A stretch of 64,000 nucleotides of DNA from Bemisia tabaci (GCF_918797505.1 NC_092799.1:14842295-14906294); one strand, 5' to 3'. Shown: positions 10,653-22,573, numbered from the stretch's first letter. Made by a program: numbers and translations. Notes: a model not told the origin generated them from the sequence alone.

Positions 10653-11839
10653 CCACGTGGGCGAGAGTAAAAATAGCATACAAAAGACTCGGGCAATGGG
10701 CGGGACTTATCACAAGAGACCTTGACTGCATATGAAGCGCATTGCTGTTTTGCTGTAGGAGCCATGGTTCGCACTGTTTTAATGCGTCTCGAGGTTCATG
10801 CCAGCACGCATTCCGATCGCGGCAGTTGAGCTAAGGCAATATTTGCGTATCCATGAATTAAATCAATCAATCGAGCTCTGATTTTGACTTCTTTATCCGT
10901 AACGAGTCCTCCAGAACAATTTTCCACCTTGTACGATGGTTATTATTTCTTTACTTCTATTTCTCAAATTTGAGGTGGGATAATGGCGGCTTCTCAAGAA
11001 CACCGAGGTAGGCGATCTTTTGCACCAACGAACAGAAAACTGATGGCGAAAAATAACCAATCAGAACCTCCCAAAAAAAAAGAATTTGCCTAAAAACGGA
11101 ACTTCGTGGTTCTGCGCAGATTTACCAGTCAGACACGACATCTCAAGATGGAAAAAAACTCGCTGAAAGCGAATTTTAGCAATCAACACAACTTGACGTA
11201 GAGACATGATTGGCTAAAAAATACAACGGTTTTTGATACATCGGAAAATCAACCAAAAATCGGAGACTAGGCGAAACGCTCAAGGTCGCAGAGGTATAGG
11301 GAATCCCATAGCGAAAGCAACGGAACGATTGTAATATCATGGGGAACTCCGTTCCCATGACAAAATTTCGATTGGAAGTGACACACAAAAGCTTTCGACA
11401 ATCAGAATTTAATACATTCCTTTCGGTAGAAATGGTGGCAGGCGTCGATACCACTATTCGAACTCTCAGGAGCGCATTTTGCCTACTCGATCAATTGACG
11501 GCGTTTTGGTAGGTTTCGTGCCCTGCTTGTTTTTGTCTGTGGTTAATCACTTCGTCCTCTTGCAGACTTATGACTACGTCGTTTTTGCGATGATACATAG
11601 GTTTTCAGCGGTTTCAATACACAAGTTTTAAGTTTTAACACTATAAAAAATACTTTCCTTCGAGTTGGAACTGAGATTGAGCGCAAAATTGCCTTTAAAT
11701 ACATGTCTCTCACATTTGATGATCACATCTAGAATCTGAGTGTTGTTTCTGTAAGTAGCAGTTACACTAAAGAAAGTATAGCAGCGATGAGTCTCTAAAA
11801 TACCCATAATGTCTCTTGTGCTAAATTATTCTACAACTA
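10653..11839. other. Unannotated segment
   Basis: Nothing recognised. A 92-codon minus-strand frame (11176-11454) has no recognisable similarity. Confidence 0.4.
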
Positions 11840-12695
11840 CAGGGTTGCCATAATTTCTCCACCTGCACATTCCCTTAATTTTATTAAATTTTCCCGGACT
11901 TCAAAAATTTCTACTTCATCGACTTTCCCTGACCTTCGAACAAAATATCCGCTTTTTTACATTTATTTTTATATACATTAATTAGAAGCATAGAGAAGTA
12001 CAATATACAAGTATTGACCACTTAATTTTTAATACGCTGACTTTCGCGAAACTTTAGACACAATTTCTTCATTTAGAGAGCAAATTATGGAAAAAAGCAA
12101 TCAGTAGCTAGTTGAAAAAATGTCAAGTCTTAAAAATGACTAGAAAGGGTGGACAGCTGGAAGATTGGTAATATGATCTAGTCATTAGTAGATGTGTCAG
12201 AAATTCTCTGACTTTTTCCATAAATTTCCTGACTTTTCCCACGAACTTCCTTATTTTTTCCCAGGAGCTTCCTGACTTTTACCATGAATTCCCTGACTTT
12301 TAGCATGAATTCCCTGACTTTTCCAATTAATTCCCTAGCTTTTCCCATGAATTTCCTGACTTTTCCCATGAATTTCCTGACTTTTCTCACGAACTTCCTG
12401 ACTTTTCCCATGAGCTTTCTGACTTTTACCATAAATTCCCTGACTTTTAGCATGATTTTCCTGACTTTTCCCATGAATTTCTTGACTTTTTCCATGAATT
12501 CCCTGACTATTACCATAAACTCCCTGATTTTTCCCATGAATTCCCTGACTTTCCCTACGAACTTCCTGCTTTTTCCCATGAATTTTCTGACTTTTAGCAT
12601 GAATTCCCTGACTTTTCCAATGAATTACCTTACTTCTTCTTCTCGTTCCTGACTTTCCTTGATTTTCCCGGTTTCCCAAACCGCCGACAACCCTG
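11840..12695. mobile_element. Family H element expanded by an internal minisatellite
   Basis: The left end is CAGGGTTGCCATAATTTC, and the right end, CCGACAACCCTG, is its rough complement, as in the H copies at 13430 and 20735. Other H copies are about 280-300 bp; this one is about 856 bp because 12195-12655 has become a tandem array. The array motif, CCTGACTTTTCCC, is a sequence that H arms naturally contain. Confidence 0.6.
12195..12655. repeat. 21-bp minisatellite, about 22 units
   Basis: The unit is CCTGACTTTTCCCATGAATTT with variants. Because 21 is a multiple of three, all frames without a stop in one unit stay open. That produces long low-complexity frames on both strands (122 codons plus; 140 and 202 codons minus; Met-Asn-Phe-Leu-Thr or Gly-Lys-Ser-Gln repeats). 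These are by-products of the repeat, not proteins. Confidence 0.9.
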
Positions 12696-13088
12696 CAAAT
12701 GTCTTTCTCCAAAAAGCCCAAGGAGAGAGACTTCTTTCGTTTAAGTATGTCCACCTGGATAGCGCCTCCTGTTTTTTTTCTCTCCAGGATTTTCCAGATG
12801 GCGCTGACGGAAAATTCCACTTGGAGCGGGGATCGGCAACCGGGGATCCGGGGAGGGACGCGGCGTCGATACGATGAACGATGAATCCTGATCCGGGGCT
12901 TCCGCGCGCGGCGTCGGCGGCGTCGCGTCGCGACGTCCAACACTAACGAGTAACAGGTTATGTAAATAGCCCGAGCTGTGACACTTCGTTACCGGCGACG
13001 CCGAGAGGGTCCCATCAAAACGCCGTGGGAGCCGCTCGTCAGTTCAAAACTTCCCAATATTCAATATACCACCATGCTACATACAATA

Positions 13089-13317
13089 CACTGGGGAAAA
13101 AAACACATTGGATCTAGAGTCCAGACTCTTAAAAACATCGACAAGAAAAAATACCCTTGATTCAATCGGATTTAAGCTTAAATCAAGAACCAAGCCTCTT
13201 AATTTGAGCGGATTCCCTTTTGATTTAAGCTTAAATCTGGTTGAATCAAGAGTATTTTTTCTCGTCAATGTTTTCAAGAGTCTGGACTCTAGATCCAATG
13301 TGTTTTTTTTTCCAGTG
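13089..13317. mobile_element. Family B palindromic MITE flanked by TA
   Basis: Starts CACTGGGGAAAAAAACACAT and ends ATGTGTTTTTTTTTCCAGTG. TA on both sides is a probable target duplication. The arms carry CTAGAGTCCAGACTC / GAGTCTGGACTCTAG. 229 bp; open on both strands because it is palindromic. Confidence 0.85.
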
Positions 13318-13429
13318 TACCATGTTCAACGTGAATCTTCGAGTTAATGCCATAAAAAACCAATGTTGTGCTGTTAAAATTTGGCTCCGGGTGCGAGGTT
13401 ATCGATGATTTTCTTAAAATCACAACAAT

Positions 13430-13709
13430 CAGGGTTGCCACAGAATTAAGAAAATGAAATTCTCTGTTTTTGAATGAAATTTCCCTCACAAATTTCGGTG
13501 AAATTCCCTGACGATTGCAAACATACCAGATGGTGAAAAGACATAATTGGAAATAGTTTTCCGGCAAAATTTGTCGTTCTGAAAAGCAAATTAGGGTGAT
13601 TGATAATTTTTTCTGATATATTCGTCATTTTCCCTGATATTTCCCTGACGTTTTAAAATTCCCTGACATTTCCCGGTTTTCCCGATATTCCCTGACTGTG
13701 GCAACCCTG
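13430..13709. mobile_element. Family H element
   Basis: Starts CAGGGTTGCCACAGAATT and ends CTGACTGTGGCAACCCTG. The interior repeats TTCCCTGAC. About 280 bp and non-coding. The flanks ACAACAAT / CAACATAT resemble each other only imperfectly. CAG-type ends hint at a hAT relative. Confidence 0.75.
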
Positions 13710-14485
13710 CAACATATGTGGGTGAGTTCAAATAAGCGTCTAATCTGGTGTCCCGAGCTGTTTTAATCGTCATAATCTGAGAAACATGGGCAGATCAAAT
13801 TTTTTTCTCATTTCCCACACTATTGTTGACTATTACATGCTATTTCCCACTTTATTTGGACCGAAATAAAAATTTAGGAGAACTTTGAATGTGCAAATTG
13901 CCTATATTTGTCCCAAATTTGCGTGTCCCCCGTGCCTGGTTCTTGACTTTAAATCGATGTTGCAGCATAACCAGAGTGATTATTTAAGAAAACTTTATCG
14001 GAGATGATAGGTAATGCTTTTGAATTTGAGAAAAAAAATATGTCAATTTATTTTTTGCTCCATCAATAACTTTTTCACGCGCTAGAATCATTGTCCCGAG
14101 CAACAGTCAGCAACAGTCAGGAGAGACATGGCAACGATGTAATAAGCTCTAAATGATTGCCGTAACGTTGAGGTTTTTCCAAAAACGACTTTTTTTGTTT
14201 TGATTGAATAGTTCACACGTCGTAGATGGCAAAAATTCTGAAATTCGCAAATTTTTGTGCAAGATTAACGCCATTAACGATGCCAAACAGAATTCTATAC
14301 ACGATAACTAACAGGGCGTCAAGCATACACACACACACACTAATATCAGCTCGTAAAATACTTTCGAAGTGTGCGTTAGGGAAAATTTTCTCTTATTCCG
14401 ATCCTCTAGGATGTGCTACTAAATATTCCGTGAAAAAAAACACCAAAATTGTCTTTACTGTTAGAGATAAGTTTAAAAAACAGCT
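13710..14485. other. Unannotated segment
   Basis: No gene recognised. A short (AC)n run is at about 14326-14340, and CAACAGTCAG is repeated directly at 14101-14119. A 129-codon plus frame (14226-14615) runs into the following repeat and has no known similarity. Confidence 0.4.
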
Positions 14486-14578
14486 TATTCCATCCTGTCC
14501 CGTTCCATCTTGTCCCGTTCCATCCTGTCCCATATGTTTCCATCCTGTCCCATATGTTTCCATCCTGTCCCATGTCCC
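14486..14578. repeat. CATCCTGTCCC short tandem repeat
   Basis: First about three TTCCATCCTGTCCCG-like units, then about three CATCCTGTCCCATATGTTT units. Low complexity, non-coding. Confidence 0.75.
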
Positions 14579-14610
14579 AGTTAAGTGGGACAGAGTGGAA
14601 AACTGTTACA

Positions 14611-15345
14611 ACTGAGACTTGCTTGTTTAAGCCCTGTAGGCGCTCTTTTCTACCGATTTAAGTGAAACTTCGTACCCGGGGGTCTTTTTTAACGGGGAAC
14701 TCGAATTTTTAGTCGAATTTTGAAAATTCGAAAATCCAAGATGGCGGACATGACCTAAAATGCTATCGCAGCGCCTAATCAACTGAGACTTGTTTGTTTA
14801 AGTCCTGTAGGCGCTCTTTTCGACCGATTTAAGTGAAACTTGGTACACGGGGGTATTTTTTTATGGGGAACTTGAATTTTTAGTCGAATTTTCAAAATTC
14901 GAAAATCCAAGATGGCGGACATGACCTAAAATGCTATCTCAGCGCCTAATCAATCGATTTACGCGAAACTTGGTACCCGGGGGTATTTTGAAATGGGGAA
15001 ACTCGAATTTTTAGTCGAATTTTCAAAATTCGAAAATCCAAGATGGCGGACGTGGCCTAAAATGCTATCTTAGCACCTAATCAGTCGATTAAAGTGAAAT
15101 TTGGTATCCGGGGGTATTTTTCAACGGGGAACTTGAATTTTTAGTCGAATTTTCAAAATTCAAAAATTCCAAGATGGCGGACATAGCCTAAAATGCTACC
15201 TCAGCGCCTAATCAAGCGATTTACGCGAAACTTGGTACTCGCGGGTATTTTTGAATGGGGAACTCGAATTTTAGTCAAATTTCCAAGATTCGAAAATCTA
15301 AGGTGGTGGCCGTGGCTTAAAACACTATCTCGGTGACTAACTAAT
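14611..15345. repeat. Five-unit tandem array with AAGATGGCGGAC motif
   Basis: Units repeat at about 130 bp (the first step is 171 bp because of an extra ACTGAGACTTGTTTGTTTAA block). Each has a conserved GAAACTTGGTACCCGGGGGT, a TTTTTAGTCGAATTT and the motif CCAAGATGGCGGAC at 14738, 14909, 15040, 15171 and (mutated) 15300. AAGATGGCGG is the core of the YY1/Pho binding consensus. The conservation could be simple tandem homogeneity. No protein-coding frame is evident. Confidence 0.85.
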
Positions 15346-16743
15346 TGATTTTAATGAAACTGGACCGGAAAACCTTGGTATTAGGAAAAGAAAGGAAATT
15401 TTAATAGGGGTGCAATAGGGTTTCTTATGTATCTAAGCTACGAAATCGAAACATTCCTGGGTTTTTTCCATCGTGCATAGATTCTTCCGGAAAATTGACT
15501 CTACTGGAAAAGCTAGATTTTTAAGGAAAATTCCGATTTCTCCGGAAAAATTCCGAACTTTCCCAGGATAAATCGCACTGATACAGTTAAATGGAGGTGT
15601 TCTTCAGAATCAGCGCCAAAAATCTACTCCAAAACCATTGGCAACTCTTCGGAAAATCAAAAAAAAAAAAAAAAAAAAAAACGTTGACCGGTGTTAGTCC
15701 TCAAACTTTTCCTGGCTTTATCTCCACTTCAGCGGGTACACGCCCACTCGAAGTTTTAAAATTCGGTGTTTTTGATCCATTTTGTATTGCAACATTCCAA
15801 GAAATAAAAGCTTCTTCTCGTGTTAAAGGAAAACAGTGCGCATTTTGATAAACAGGCGGAACTGTCTAAAAGACAAGCAGAATAAGCTCCAGATATCTTT
15901 CATGACGGATGATTTTTCCTCAATTTTTTTGGTTCTGCAAGATATGAAAGGGTTACATGTTTTCAATTATGCTTTAATTTAGTGCTTGATGATGCTTTTA
16001 TGACAATTGTGTTCAATTTTCAATTAAAAGTATCATATGTCACCTCTGGGACGAAAATTTGGGAAATCAGGCAAAATTAGAGCAAATTTTGGGAAGTGAT
16101 ACACTTGACGGTGGAAATTCGGGTTTAAGCCCAACTATTAAGCTCGACGAGCTATATTTCCTAAGTCTACACCTAATGATAGTCAAAATAAAGTTTGGTT
16201 TGTCCAAAAATTCACAAAAAAATTTTGGGAGGAAATAGAACCTGGAATTTGACCCTTATTTGAATTCACCCATGTACTAAATTCTGAGACCCATAAGTCT
16301 CAACAGCCCACGTCTAACTGTTGATTTTGTTTTCTTCCAAAAATATGTCACGACCTGCCAAAAGGTTTTCATTGACGAATTTCGATTCCTTCGAGGATGA
16401 CCCCTCTCTGTACTCAAATATTGCTCGTACCCAAGGTTATTAAGAGCTGTCTGTGGTCTGTAAACCCACCTCATGGGCGGATCCTATAGGCGATTAAGGA
16501 ATAAAGGTAAAACTTTTCCCTGTGTTTTGCATCACTGGCAATATGTATAATTTTTCCTCTAATTTCAAGCAAACCGTGAAACTGCCCCGAGAAAAAGATG
16601 CAAATTGCAACCTCTTCGGCTGGAAAATTACCAAACTAAAACTCGATGGAAAAACAACGACGGGTGTGGTGTTTAGCCACAGACTGTGGCAACTCTGGAT
16701 CGGTCATTCTATTTCTGTCTGTAGTAGTCAGTCGGGTCCTATA
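15346..16743. other. Unannotated segment with a 23-A run
   Basis: A poly-A run lies at 15659-15681. TTCCGGAAAA-like motifs cluster at 15480-15560. No gene recognised. Confidence 0.4.
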
Positions 16744-16998
16744 CTGCCGTGCTAGGGAAAAACGCCGTAAGAGCCTTCAGGCCTTGCCAAATTTCCTTCG
16801 ACAAATCACTAATTTTCAGGAAAATTTGTGAATATTTTCCCCCCAATTTCTCAGATGATTTTGTTTGTAATTTAATCTAAAGCGTCTAAAAATTTCAATG
16901 AAAAATATTCATAACTTTTCTCATTTATATGAACATTTTATAAGAAGAAATGTGGCAGCTCCCGAATATTCATACGGCGTTCTTTCTTAGCACGGCAG
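16744..16998. mobile_element. Family A palindromic MITE with TATA duplication
   Basis: Starts CTGCCGTGCTAGGGAAAAAC and ends TTTCTTAGCACGGCAG. TATA is directly repeated at the two edges. About 255 bp, non-coding. Confidence 0.85.
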
Positions 16999-17860
16999 TA
17001 TAAGAGTCGGATTAGCATGTCATTTTTTGACCGGTCTTTACCAGGAGGGGAGGCAGGCGTGAAGCTCCTTCTGGGGGGTGGGGCGCGTTGCAGCCAGGGG
17101 GCAGACTCCCTAGTTCACATTATTTCTTTATAAATTCAGTGCAGTGCTGAGCCCTGGCGTCTCTCCTCTTCTTTCTGTACTTGTCTCTCTCCTCTTCCAT
17201 CTTTAACTTTCTCTGCCTTCGCTTCAAATTTGCACTCGTGATGCTCAACCTTGACATTCGCCCTGGTATTGTTTTGGTGTTAGACCTTGAGTGGGTCAGT
17301 AATCAGCTGTTTCAAGAGATCAATCGGTTCCTCTTTTGTCGAATGACTCACGCATTATGTGTTTCTGCGTAGCGAGCAGATTCGATGTTAAAGGAATCCA
17401 TTTCACGTTTCTTCGTAGACTTAAATTTGAACATCCTTTGAGAGCTTAAAATTGCATTTACGTTTGACATAAGTCATTGTTCCTTGGACTAATCTTCTTT
17501 AAAAGGTGGAATGCGAGAAACGATATTTTAAACATAAAAATAACCTTAAGTTTTGTCCTTAATATTGAGTCCTACACATATAAAAGCGGTTCAAATATGA
17601 AGATTCTGGAAATTGCAACCAAAAGCTTTTTTCATCTTGATCTCAGCTAAATTTTTCTCGGAACAAGAAACAAATGCTTGGCATAAGCCAAAGAGTTGCT
17701 TAAATTAAACAGAATACTTCTTGATTTAAGAAAACGTATGTACCGGCAGCAAATTTAAGATTTTATTTTCAGTGAATAGGAAAAGAAGACTTCAAAAATC
17801 TTTCCCTTTTCCAAACTTAATGCGTTTCAGTTAAAAAATTGTATGATTTTGATAAATGAA
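16999..17860. other. Unannotated segment, CT-rich at 17157-17220
   Basis: The CT-rich stretch reads on the minus strand as a short Arg/Lys/Glu-rich frame of under 60 codons. That is expected of such composition and is not called a gene. The remaining AT-rich DNA shows nothing recognisable. Confidence 0.4.
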
Positions 17861-17861
17861 C

Positions 17862-18330
17862 CGAGTTTAACAGAAAGGAGCCATTCTACATGAAGTTGAA
17901 ATTGAGAAAAAGAGGTTTGAAGTTTTATTTCACCATAAAGCTCGATGTAGAAAATAAACTTTAACCCCTTTAAACACAGACTAATTTTTGTTTCGCGACT
18001 TTGAGCTTTAGGCAGGGAAATATACATGACTAGTGGAACTCATATACACACTGAATAAAAAAAGTCGCTTTAATCTACAGTCCAGACTCTTAATAACATC
18101 GACAAGAAAAAATACTCTTGATTCTATCCGATTTTTCCATGAATCGAAGAGCCGAGCCTCTTGATTTAGGCGATTTCGTTTTGATTCAAGCAAAAAGTTT
18201 GATTGAATCGAGCGCATTTTTCTTGTCAATGTTTTTAAGAGTCTGGACACTAGATCGACTTTTTTTTCTAGTCCATTCTAAACGCAAATTTTTCGAAAAT
18301 GTGGGTTGGTTCCTTCCTTATGAACTCGGT
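17862..18330. repeat. Family Z dispersed repeat interrupted by a B element
   Basis: 17862-18025 carries GAGTTTAACAGAAAGGA, GAGAAAAAGAGGTTTGAAG and AAAATAAACTT, and 18294-18330 carries AAAATGTGGGTTGGTTCCTT. The same blocks in the same order occur at 48557-48800 without the insertion, so the B element (18049-18275) probably entered an existing Z copy. Non-coding. Confidence 0.6.
18049..18275. mobile_element. Diverged family B MITE
   Basis: Arms TCTACAGTCCAGACTC and GAGTCTGGACACTAGAT, with AACATCGACAAGAAAAAATA and its complement. Ends are degraded (CACTGAATAAAAAAA / TTTTTTTCTAGTCC). Confidence 0.75.
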
Positions 18331-18845
18331 CCAAATAACAACAACTTCGCACAACGTGATGTCTCTATTATTAAATCAGTTTACTTGATGCGGCAACAGT
18401 GACAGGATTGGAAGACGATATCGTTCTGAAGTACGGCCGCGAAACGCCATGACAGGTAAGCCGCATCACCCAAGCTGACGCGTCATGTCAATTAGGCAGT
18501 TAAGTTTACCCTTTTCTCCTTCTTCTTCTTATCCTCCTTTTTTTCTCGGCTGCTTTTCGCGCCGACTGTCTGTCTACAAAGTCCGAGACGCCGCCAGACG
18601 CGTGACTCGCGCCAAATCACGCCCGCGATAATTTGCCGCTCTTTTTTCGGCGCCGCGCTCGCTCGAAATTGAAAAATACGGAGAAAAAGAAGAAGAGAGC
18701 AAATTGATGTGTGCTTCCGTTCTGACGCTTCCTTCTCCTGTGTAGGTTGAGCAGGTGCAGCGTTGCCATTTTTCAAGTTACAAGCGCCTACGGAAAGAAA
18801 AACCTATAGCGTTGGACCCGAAGTTCATGAAGTTTTAAGGATCAA
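18331..18845. other. Unannotated segment
   Basis: No repeat shared with the rest of the window was recognised. A 94-codon minus frame (18492-18776) is Lys/Glu-rich at its C-terminal end and lacks recognisable similarity. Confidence 0.4.
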
Positions 18846-18949
18846 GTGGCGAGGCGTGAAAGATTGATTATCGATTTTCCCCATTTGAAGATATGGTATA
18901 AAGAATCGATTTCTAAGGTGTTCGTTGCAAAACTGTCTGTTTGGATCGT
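18846..18949. mobile_element. Family C 5' half, truncated
   Basis: AGTGGCGAGGCGTGAAAGAT through AAGGTGTTCGTTGCA matches the left half of family C; the right half is missing and family I sequence follows at once. Confidence 0.7.
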
Positions 18950-19164
18950 GTATCCGAAAACTTGAGGCCAAGCTATACCGAAGTTCAGGTCACACATCTG
19001 AAGGACCTCAGGTGACTCTATAGAAGTTTCCACAGAAGTGTTTCTGATGTGTGACCCGAACTTCAGCAGCTGGACCTCAAGTTTTTGGTTGGACGATCCG
19101 AAAACTTCAGAGATCCATATGACCTGAAGTTTCGGTCGCATACACGAAGTTTTTATTCTCCAAG
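18950..19164. mobile_element. Family I fragment (CCGAAGTT repeat)
   Basis: Alternating motifs ATCCGAAAACTT, GACCTCAAG and CACACATCTGAAG match the complete copy at 59034-59342. The outer CTCCGTG terminus is missing on the left. Confidence 0.65.
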
Positions 19165-19198
19165 CACTCTCCGTATTGCATTCTTGAGCAGTGGCGTG

Positions 19199-19359
19199 GC
19201 GTGTTTTGCGATATATCGATTGTTATGCCATTTAAACCTATGGAAAAGGATCGATAAACAGGGTGTTCGCAGCGAACGCCTTTATAATCGATTCTTTAAT
19301 TACCATATAGGTTTAAATGGCATAAAAATCGATATATCGCAAAGCACGCCACGCTACTG
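19199..19359. mobile_element. Family C hAT-like MITE with TTCTTGAG duplication
   Basis: CAGTGGCGTGGCGTGTTTTG at the left and CAAAGCACGCCACGCTACTG at the right. TTCTTGAG at 19191-19198 and again at 19360-19367 is an exact 8-bp target duplication, the hAT hallmark. 161 bp, non-coding. Confidence 0.9.
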
Positions 19360-19573
19360 TTCTTGAGTAAGGGCGCTCAGGTGAGCTCGTTCGGAAAAGA
19401 CTGCGTTTTAAGTTATGATTGAAAACGCACTTTGCCAGAAAGCCAAGATGACGTCCAAAAATATCCCTCTAATTGCATAGACACTTTTGATCGCGCATTG
19501 TGAGTACCACAATCTATGCATTGGTGCATTGACAACGGCTGCACTAACCATAATTCGCGACAAAGAGGTTAGC

Positions 19574-19841
19574 TGCGGGCTGATTATGGAAGTTTATAGG
19601 TAAATCTATAGACGTAGACGACAAACGGAAAATAGATACTCTGTGGAAACGGGTGGTTGTTACAGACTACAGGGGACAATGATGGACTGACTATAAGGTC
19701 TCCATTAGGCTGCTGTTAGTTAGGCTATTACTTACGTATTTTGTCAATTGCAACCACCCGCTTCCACCGATAGGGTCCCTCCACATTCCTCTTGCCTTCT
19801 TTATCTATAGCTTTGTCTATCAATATCAATAATCAGCCCGC
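19574..19841. mobile_element. Family N inverted-repeat element, copy 1
   Basis: Starts GCGGGCTGATTATGG and ends CAATAATCAGCCCGC. The inner arms hold GGGTGGTTGTTAC / CAATTGCAACCACCCGC. About 268 bp, non-coding. Copies at 20337 and 40782. Confidence 0.7.
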
Positions 19842-20336
19842 TGGACGGATACCGTCGGATACCACCTTGGTTTTCTTGACGATTCGCGTTTAAATTCGAG
19901 CTCAGCTCAGGGGAACTTGGATTTTTTTTCCTGAAGGCAACGTTGAAATGGTGAGCCGGGTGAGTTGGCGATTTTTCGGCCGGGTAATATGAGTTGCTGA
20001 GAGATAGACGAGACAGACATGTTTGAGCACCCGAGATCCCCCAATTAGCGTTGGTGCCGAAACTTTTCCGCAATGTCTCACAATCGACAAAAATATCGTC
20101 CTGGTGGGAGACGTCGAAAAATAAACACGTCTGAGGTGAACGTCAAAACTTGAGACCCATCGGACCCACCCCTTAGATTTTTCGATGATTTTGAGAGGGA
20201 AATAGTATTTCCGAAATACGTAGCATTATACACCTGGTAAGTTTTCATTCTGAGTTCACGAGAGAGGGTCTTCAACTCTGTAGGATGTTGAATTCCTATG
20301 CGGAATGCATAGGTAAAATTTTAGGGATCACCGCTC

Positions 20337-20612
20337 GGTGGCTGATTATTGAAATTGATGGACAAAGCGATAGATAAGGAAAACAAAGAGAAAAAGAAGC
20401 GATCCCATTGGTGAGAGTGGGTGGTTGCAATGGATTAAGTGAGGTAAGCAATATATTAACGAACGGCAATCCACGAGACACCCTATCGTAAGTCCATCGT
20501 TTTCCCGCCCAATCTACGGCGTTCATCCATTTCAACCGATAAAATTGCTCAATTTTCCTTCTGTCTTCTTTGTCTTTTACTATGTCTATCAAAGTCAATA
20601 ATCATAATTTTC
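20337..20612. mobile_element. Family N inverted-repeat element, copy 2
   Basis: GGTGGCTGATTATTGAAATT ... ATGTCTATCAAAGTCAATAATCA. The same plan as copy 1 in the same orientation, 0.7 kb away, with diverged ends. Confidence 0.65.
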
Positions 20613-20734
20613 CAGCATTCTCAAAATCGACGAAACTCAAGAAAAAGGAATTTAATTTTGATATGGATTAGTTCCAGGAAACCGTCGGTTCCTGCATTGG
20701 TACGGAAGGTATAACATGTTCTTTTCACTATTTG

Positions 20735-21033
20735 CAGGATTGCCAAAAAATTTAGAAAATAAAATTCTCCGACAATACCCTGATTTCCCTGACACATTTG
20801 AGTAAAATTTCCGGACAAATGAAACACGCACTATGGCAAAAAAGACATAATTTGAAATGGCTTCCAGGCAGAAATTCTTGGTCTAAACGTCAAATCCATT
20901 CTAAAAAGCTAATATAGGTGAATTTCACAGTTTTCCTTAACACTTTCGTCATTTTCCCTGACATTTCTAGGTTTCCCCTGACTTTTAAAAATTCCCTGAA
21001 ATTTCTCGGTATTCCCTGCCTGAGGCAACTCTG
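20735..21033. mobile_element. Family H element
   Basis: CAGGATTGCCAAAAAATTTAG at the left, CCTGAGGCAACTCTG at the right, with TTCCCTGAC motifs between. About 299 bp. ATTTG occurs near both edges but an exact duplication cannot be assigned. Confidence 0.65.
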
Positions 21034-22334
21034 CATTTGCTTCGGGAAATGTAACAATCATAACATGTTATCTAATTTTTAAAAATTTACGAGAAAATTA
21101 TTTCCCAGGTGCTCAATAGATTACACGCAATTTTCAGTAATACACTATGACTCCAATCTCGGTAAAGGCATGGATTCAGAGCAACGGTGCTATGCGGGTT
21201 GTGCAGTGGATGAGTTGCAGGCGCCACGCTCGCCGCATTATCTCATCCGACTGGCATTTCTGACATCTCTGAGTGGCTCTCGTGAGCAAGGAGGGATTAT
21301 CGTGTCTCTTGATTGGCGAAAAAAAAGAAGAAAAACGCACAAAACTCAAGTGAACACAATGTGTTGGTTGATGTTGCGTGCAAATGGTGCGTGTCTATTC
21401 GGACACTTCTTTCTCCTTCATATGATCCATTCATGTTGAAAACTTAATGTTCGTAGTTCTTATTACCGTATTTACTGTATTCGAACGAATAAGCAGCATT
21501 CGGTTTGATTTGATGAAATAAGCCCGACTGATGGGCTGATGCTACTTAATTTCTTCTCATACTTTATTTTTTGAACAGAAATCTGAGCAAAATAGAGAAT
21601 TTGCAAGTGTCTGAAATTTGACGAATTTCATGTTTAAATGGAACTACTGAGTGAACTGAACACGAGGATACCCTTGGTTCATGAATTGAAAAATTATTGG
21701 AGAAGATATGACAAAATGACCTAATCTGCTAAAATGCGTGTGTTTAAATGGGAAATGCCGCCATATGAAGTCACTAGACGGTGCATTTTCTCACTTTTAA
21801 ATCTATTTTTTTATTATTTCCCATATCAGAAATAAATTATAAAAAATACTGTGAAATCAGCTCTTTAAGCATTTCCAGATGAAGCAATACAAAATTTGCA
21901 TGCAAATTCTCCATTCCAAGCTGACATTTTGCGAATATATTCTTGAAAATTCAGAGACGTGTAAAATTGTGGTTGTATGTGTAAATTTTATATTCAATTG
22001 CGAACCGTAAGCAGACTTCAAACAGCTGTATCGGTTCTGAATTGTTTTAAACTAAACAACAGAGAGAAAGAACTTACGAACACGTCGGGAGTTGAGCTGA
22101 GTTTCTTCGAAAATATGAAAATTCAGATACTCACCTGCAACAGAAGAACATCATATTTAGTGATTTTTTCCCCAGGTGGACCAATTGGACTTGATTTTGC
22201 AATTAGAAGCTACAGTGTCTGGCTCATTTTAGAAACAACATTCATGCCATTGGTTCACCAGTGCAGATGGGTGTTTCTAAGAATGAGATAGAAATTGTAG
22301 TTCCTTATTGCAACATGCTGTCTGATTGTTACAT
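21034..22334. other. Unannotated segment with a family P motif
   Basis: 22176-22250 (GGACCAATTGGAC, TTTTGCAATTAGAA, TGTCTGGCTCATTTT) resembles half of the P element at 26165-26319, and a complement-like piece follows at about 22285. No gene recognised. Confidence 0.45.
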
Positions 22335-22573
22335 GAGGGGCTTGGAGGACAAGGTGCATAAGTGTAGTTTTTGCTATAACGAGAAATACGTGTTTGAAGT
22401 TTCGAAATTACATGGATCATTAAGGCGGAAAAAAATTTCAAACTGATTTTTTGATGCTGAATTTGGGAGCAAATTTATCACAAAATATGCATTAAGACTA
22501 GTTTTACTTGAAATTATTAATATCTCGTTTTTTTCAAAAACTGCACTTATGCACCTTGTTTTCCAAGCCCCTC
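22335..22573. mobile_element. Family O palindromic element with ACAT duplication
   Basis: Starts GAGGGGCTTGGAGGACAAGG and ends CCTTGTTTTCCAAGCCCCTC. ACAT lies on both sides as a possible 4-bp duplication. 239 bp, non-coding. A second copy is at 41893-42180. Confidence 0.75.

Noticed and set aside
12178..12943. Long reading frames of 122-202 codons on both strands
   Set aside because: They run through a 21-bp minisatellite, and open frames on both strands follow from a unit length divisible by three.
17157..17260. Charged coiled-coil-like minus-strand peptide
   Set aside because: It is the translation of a CT-rich tract and under 60 codons, so composition explains it.
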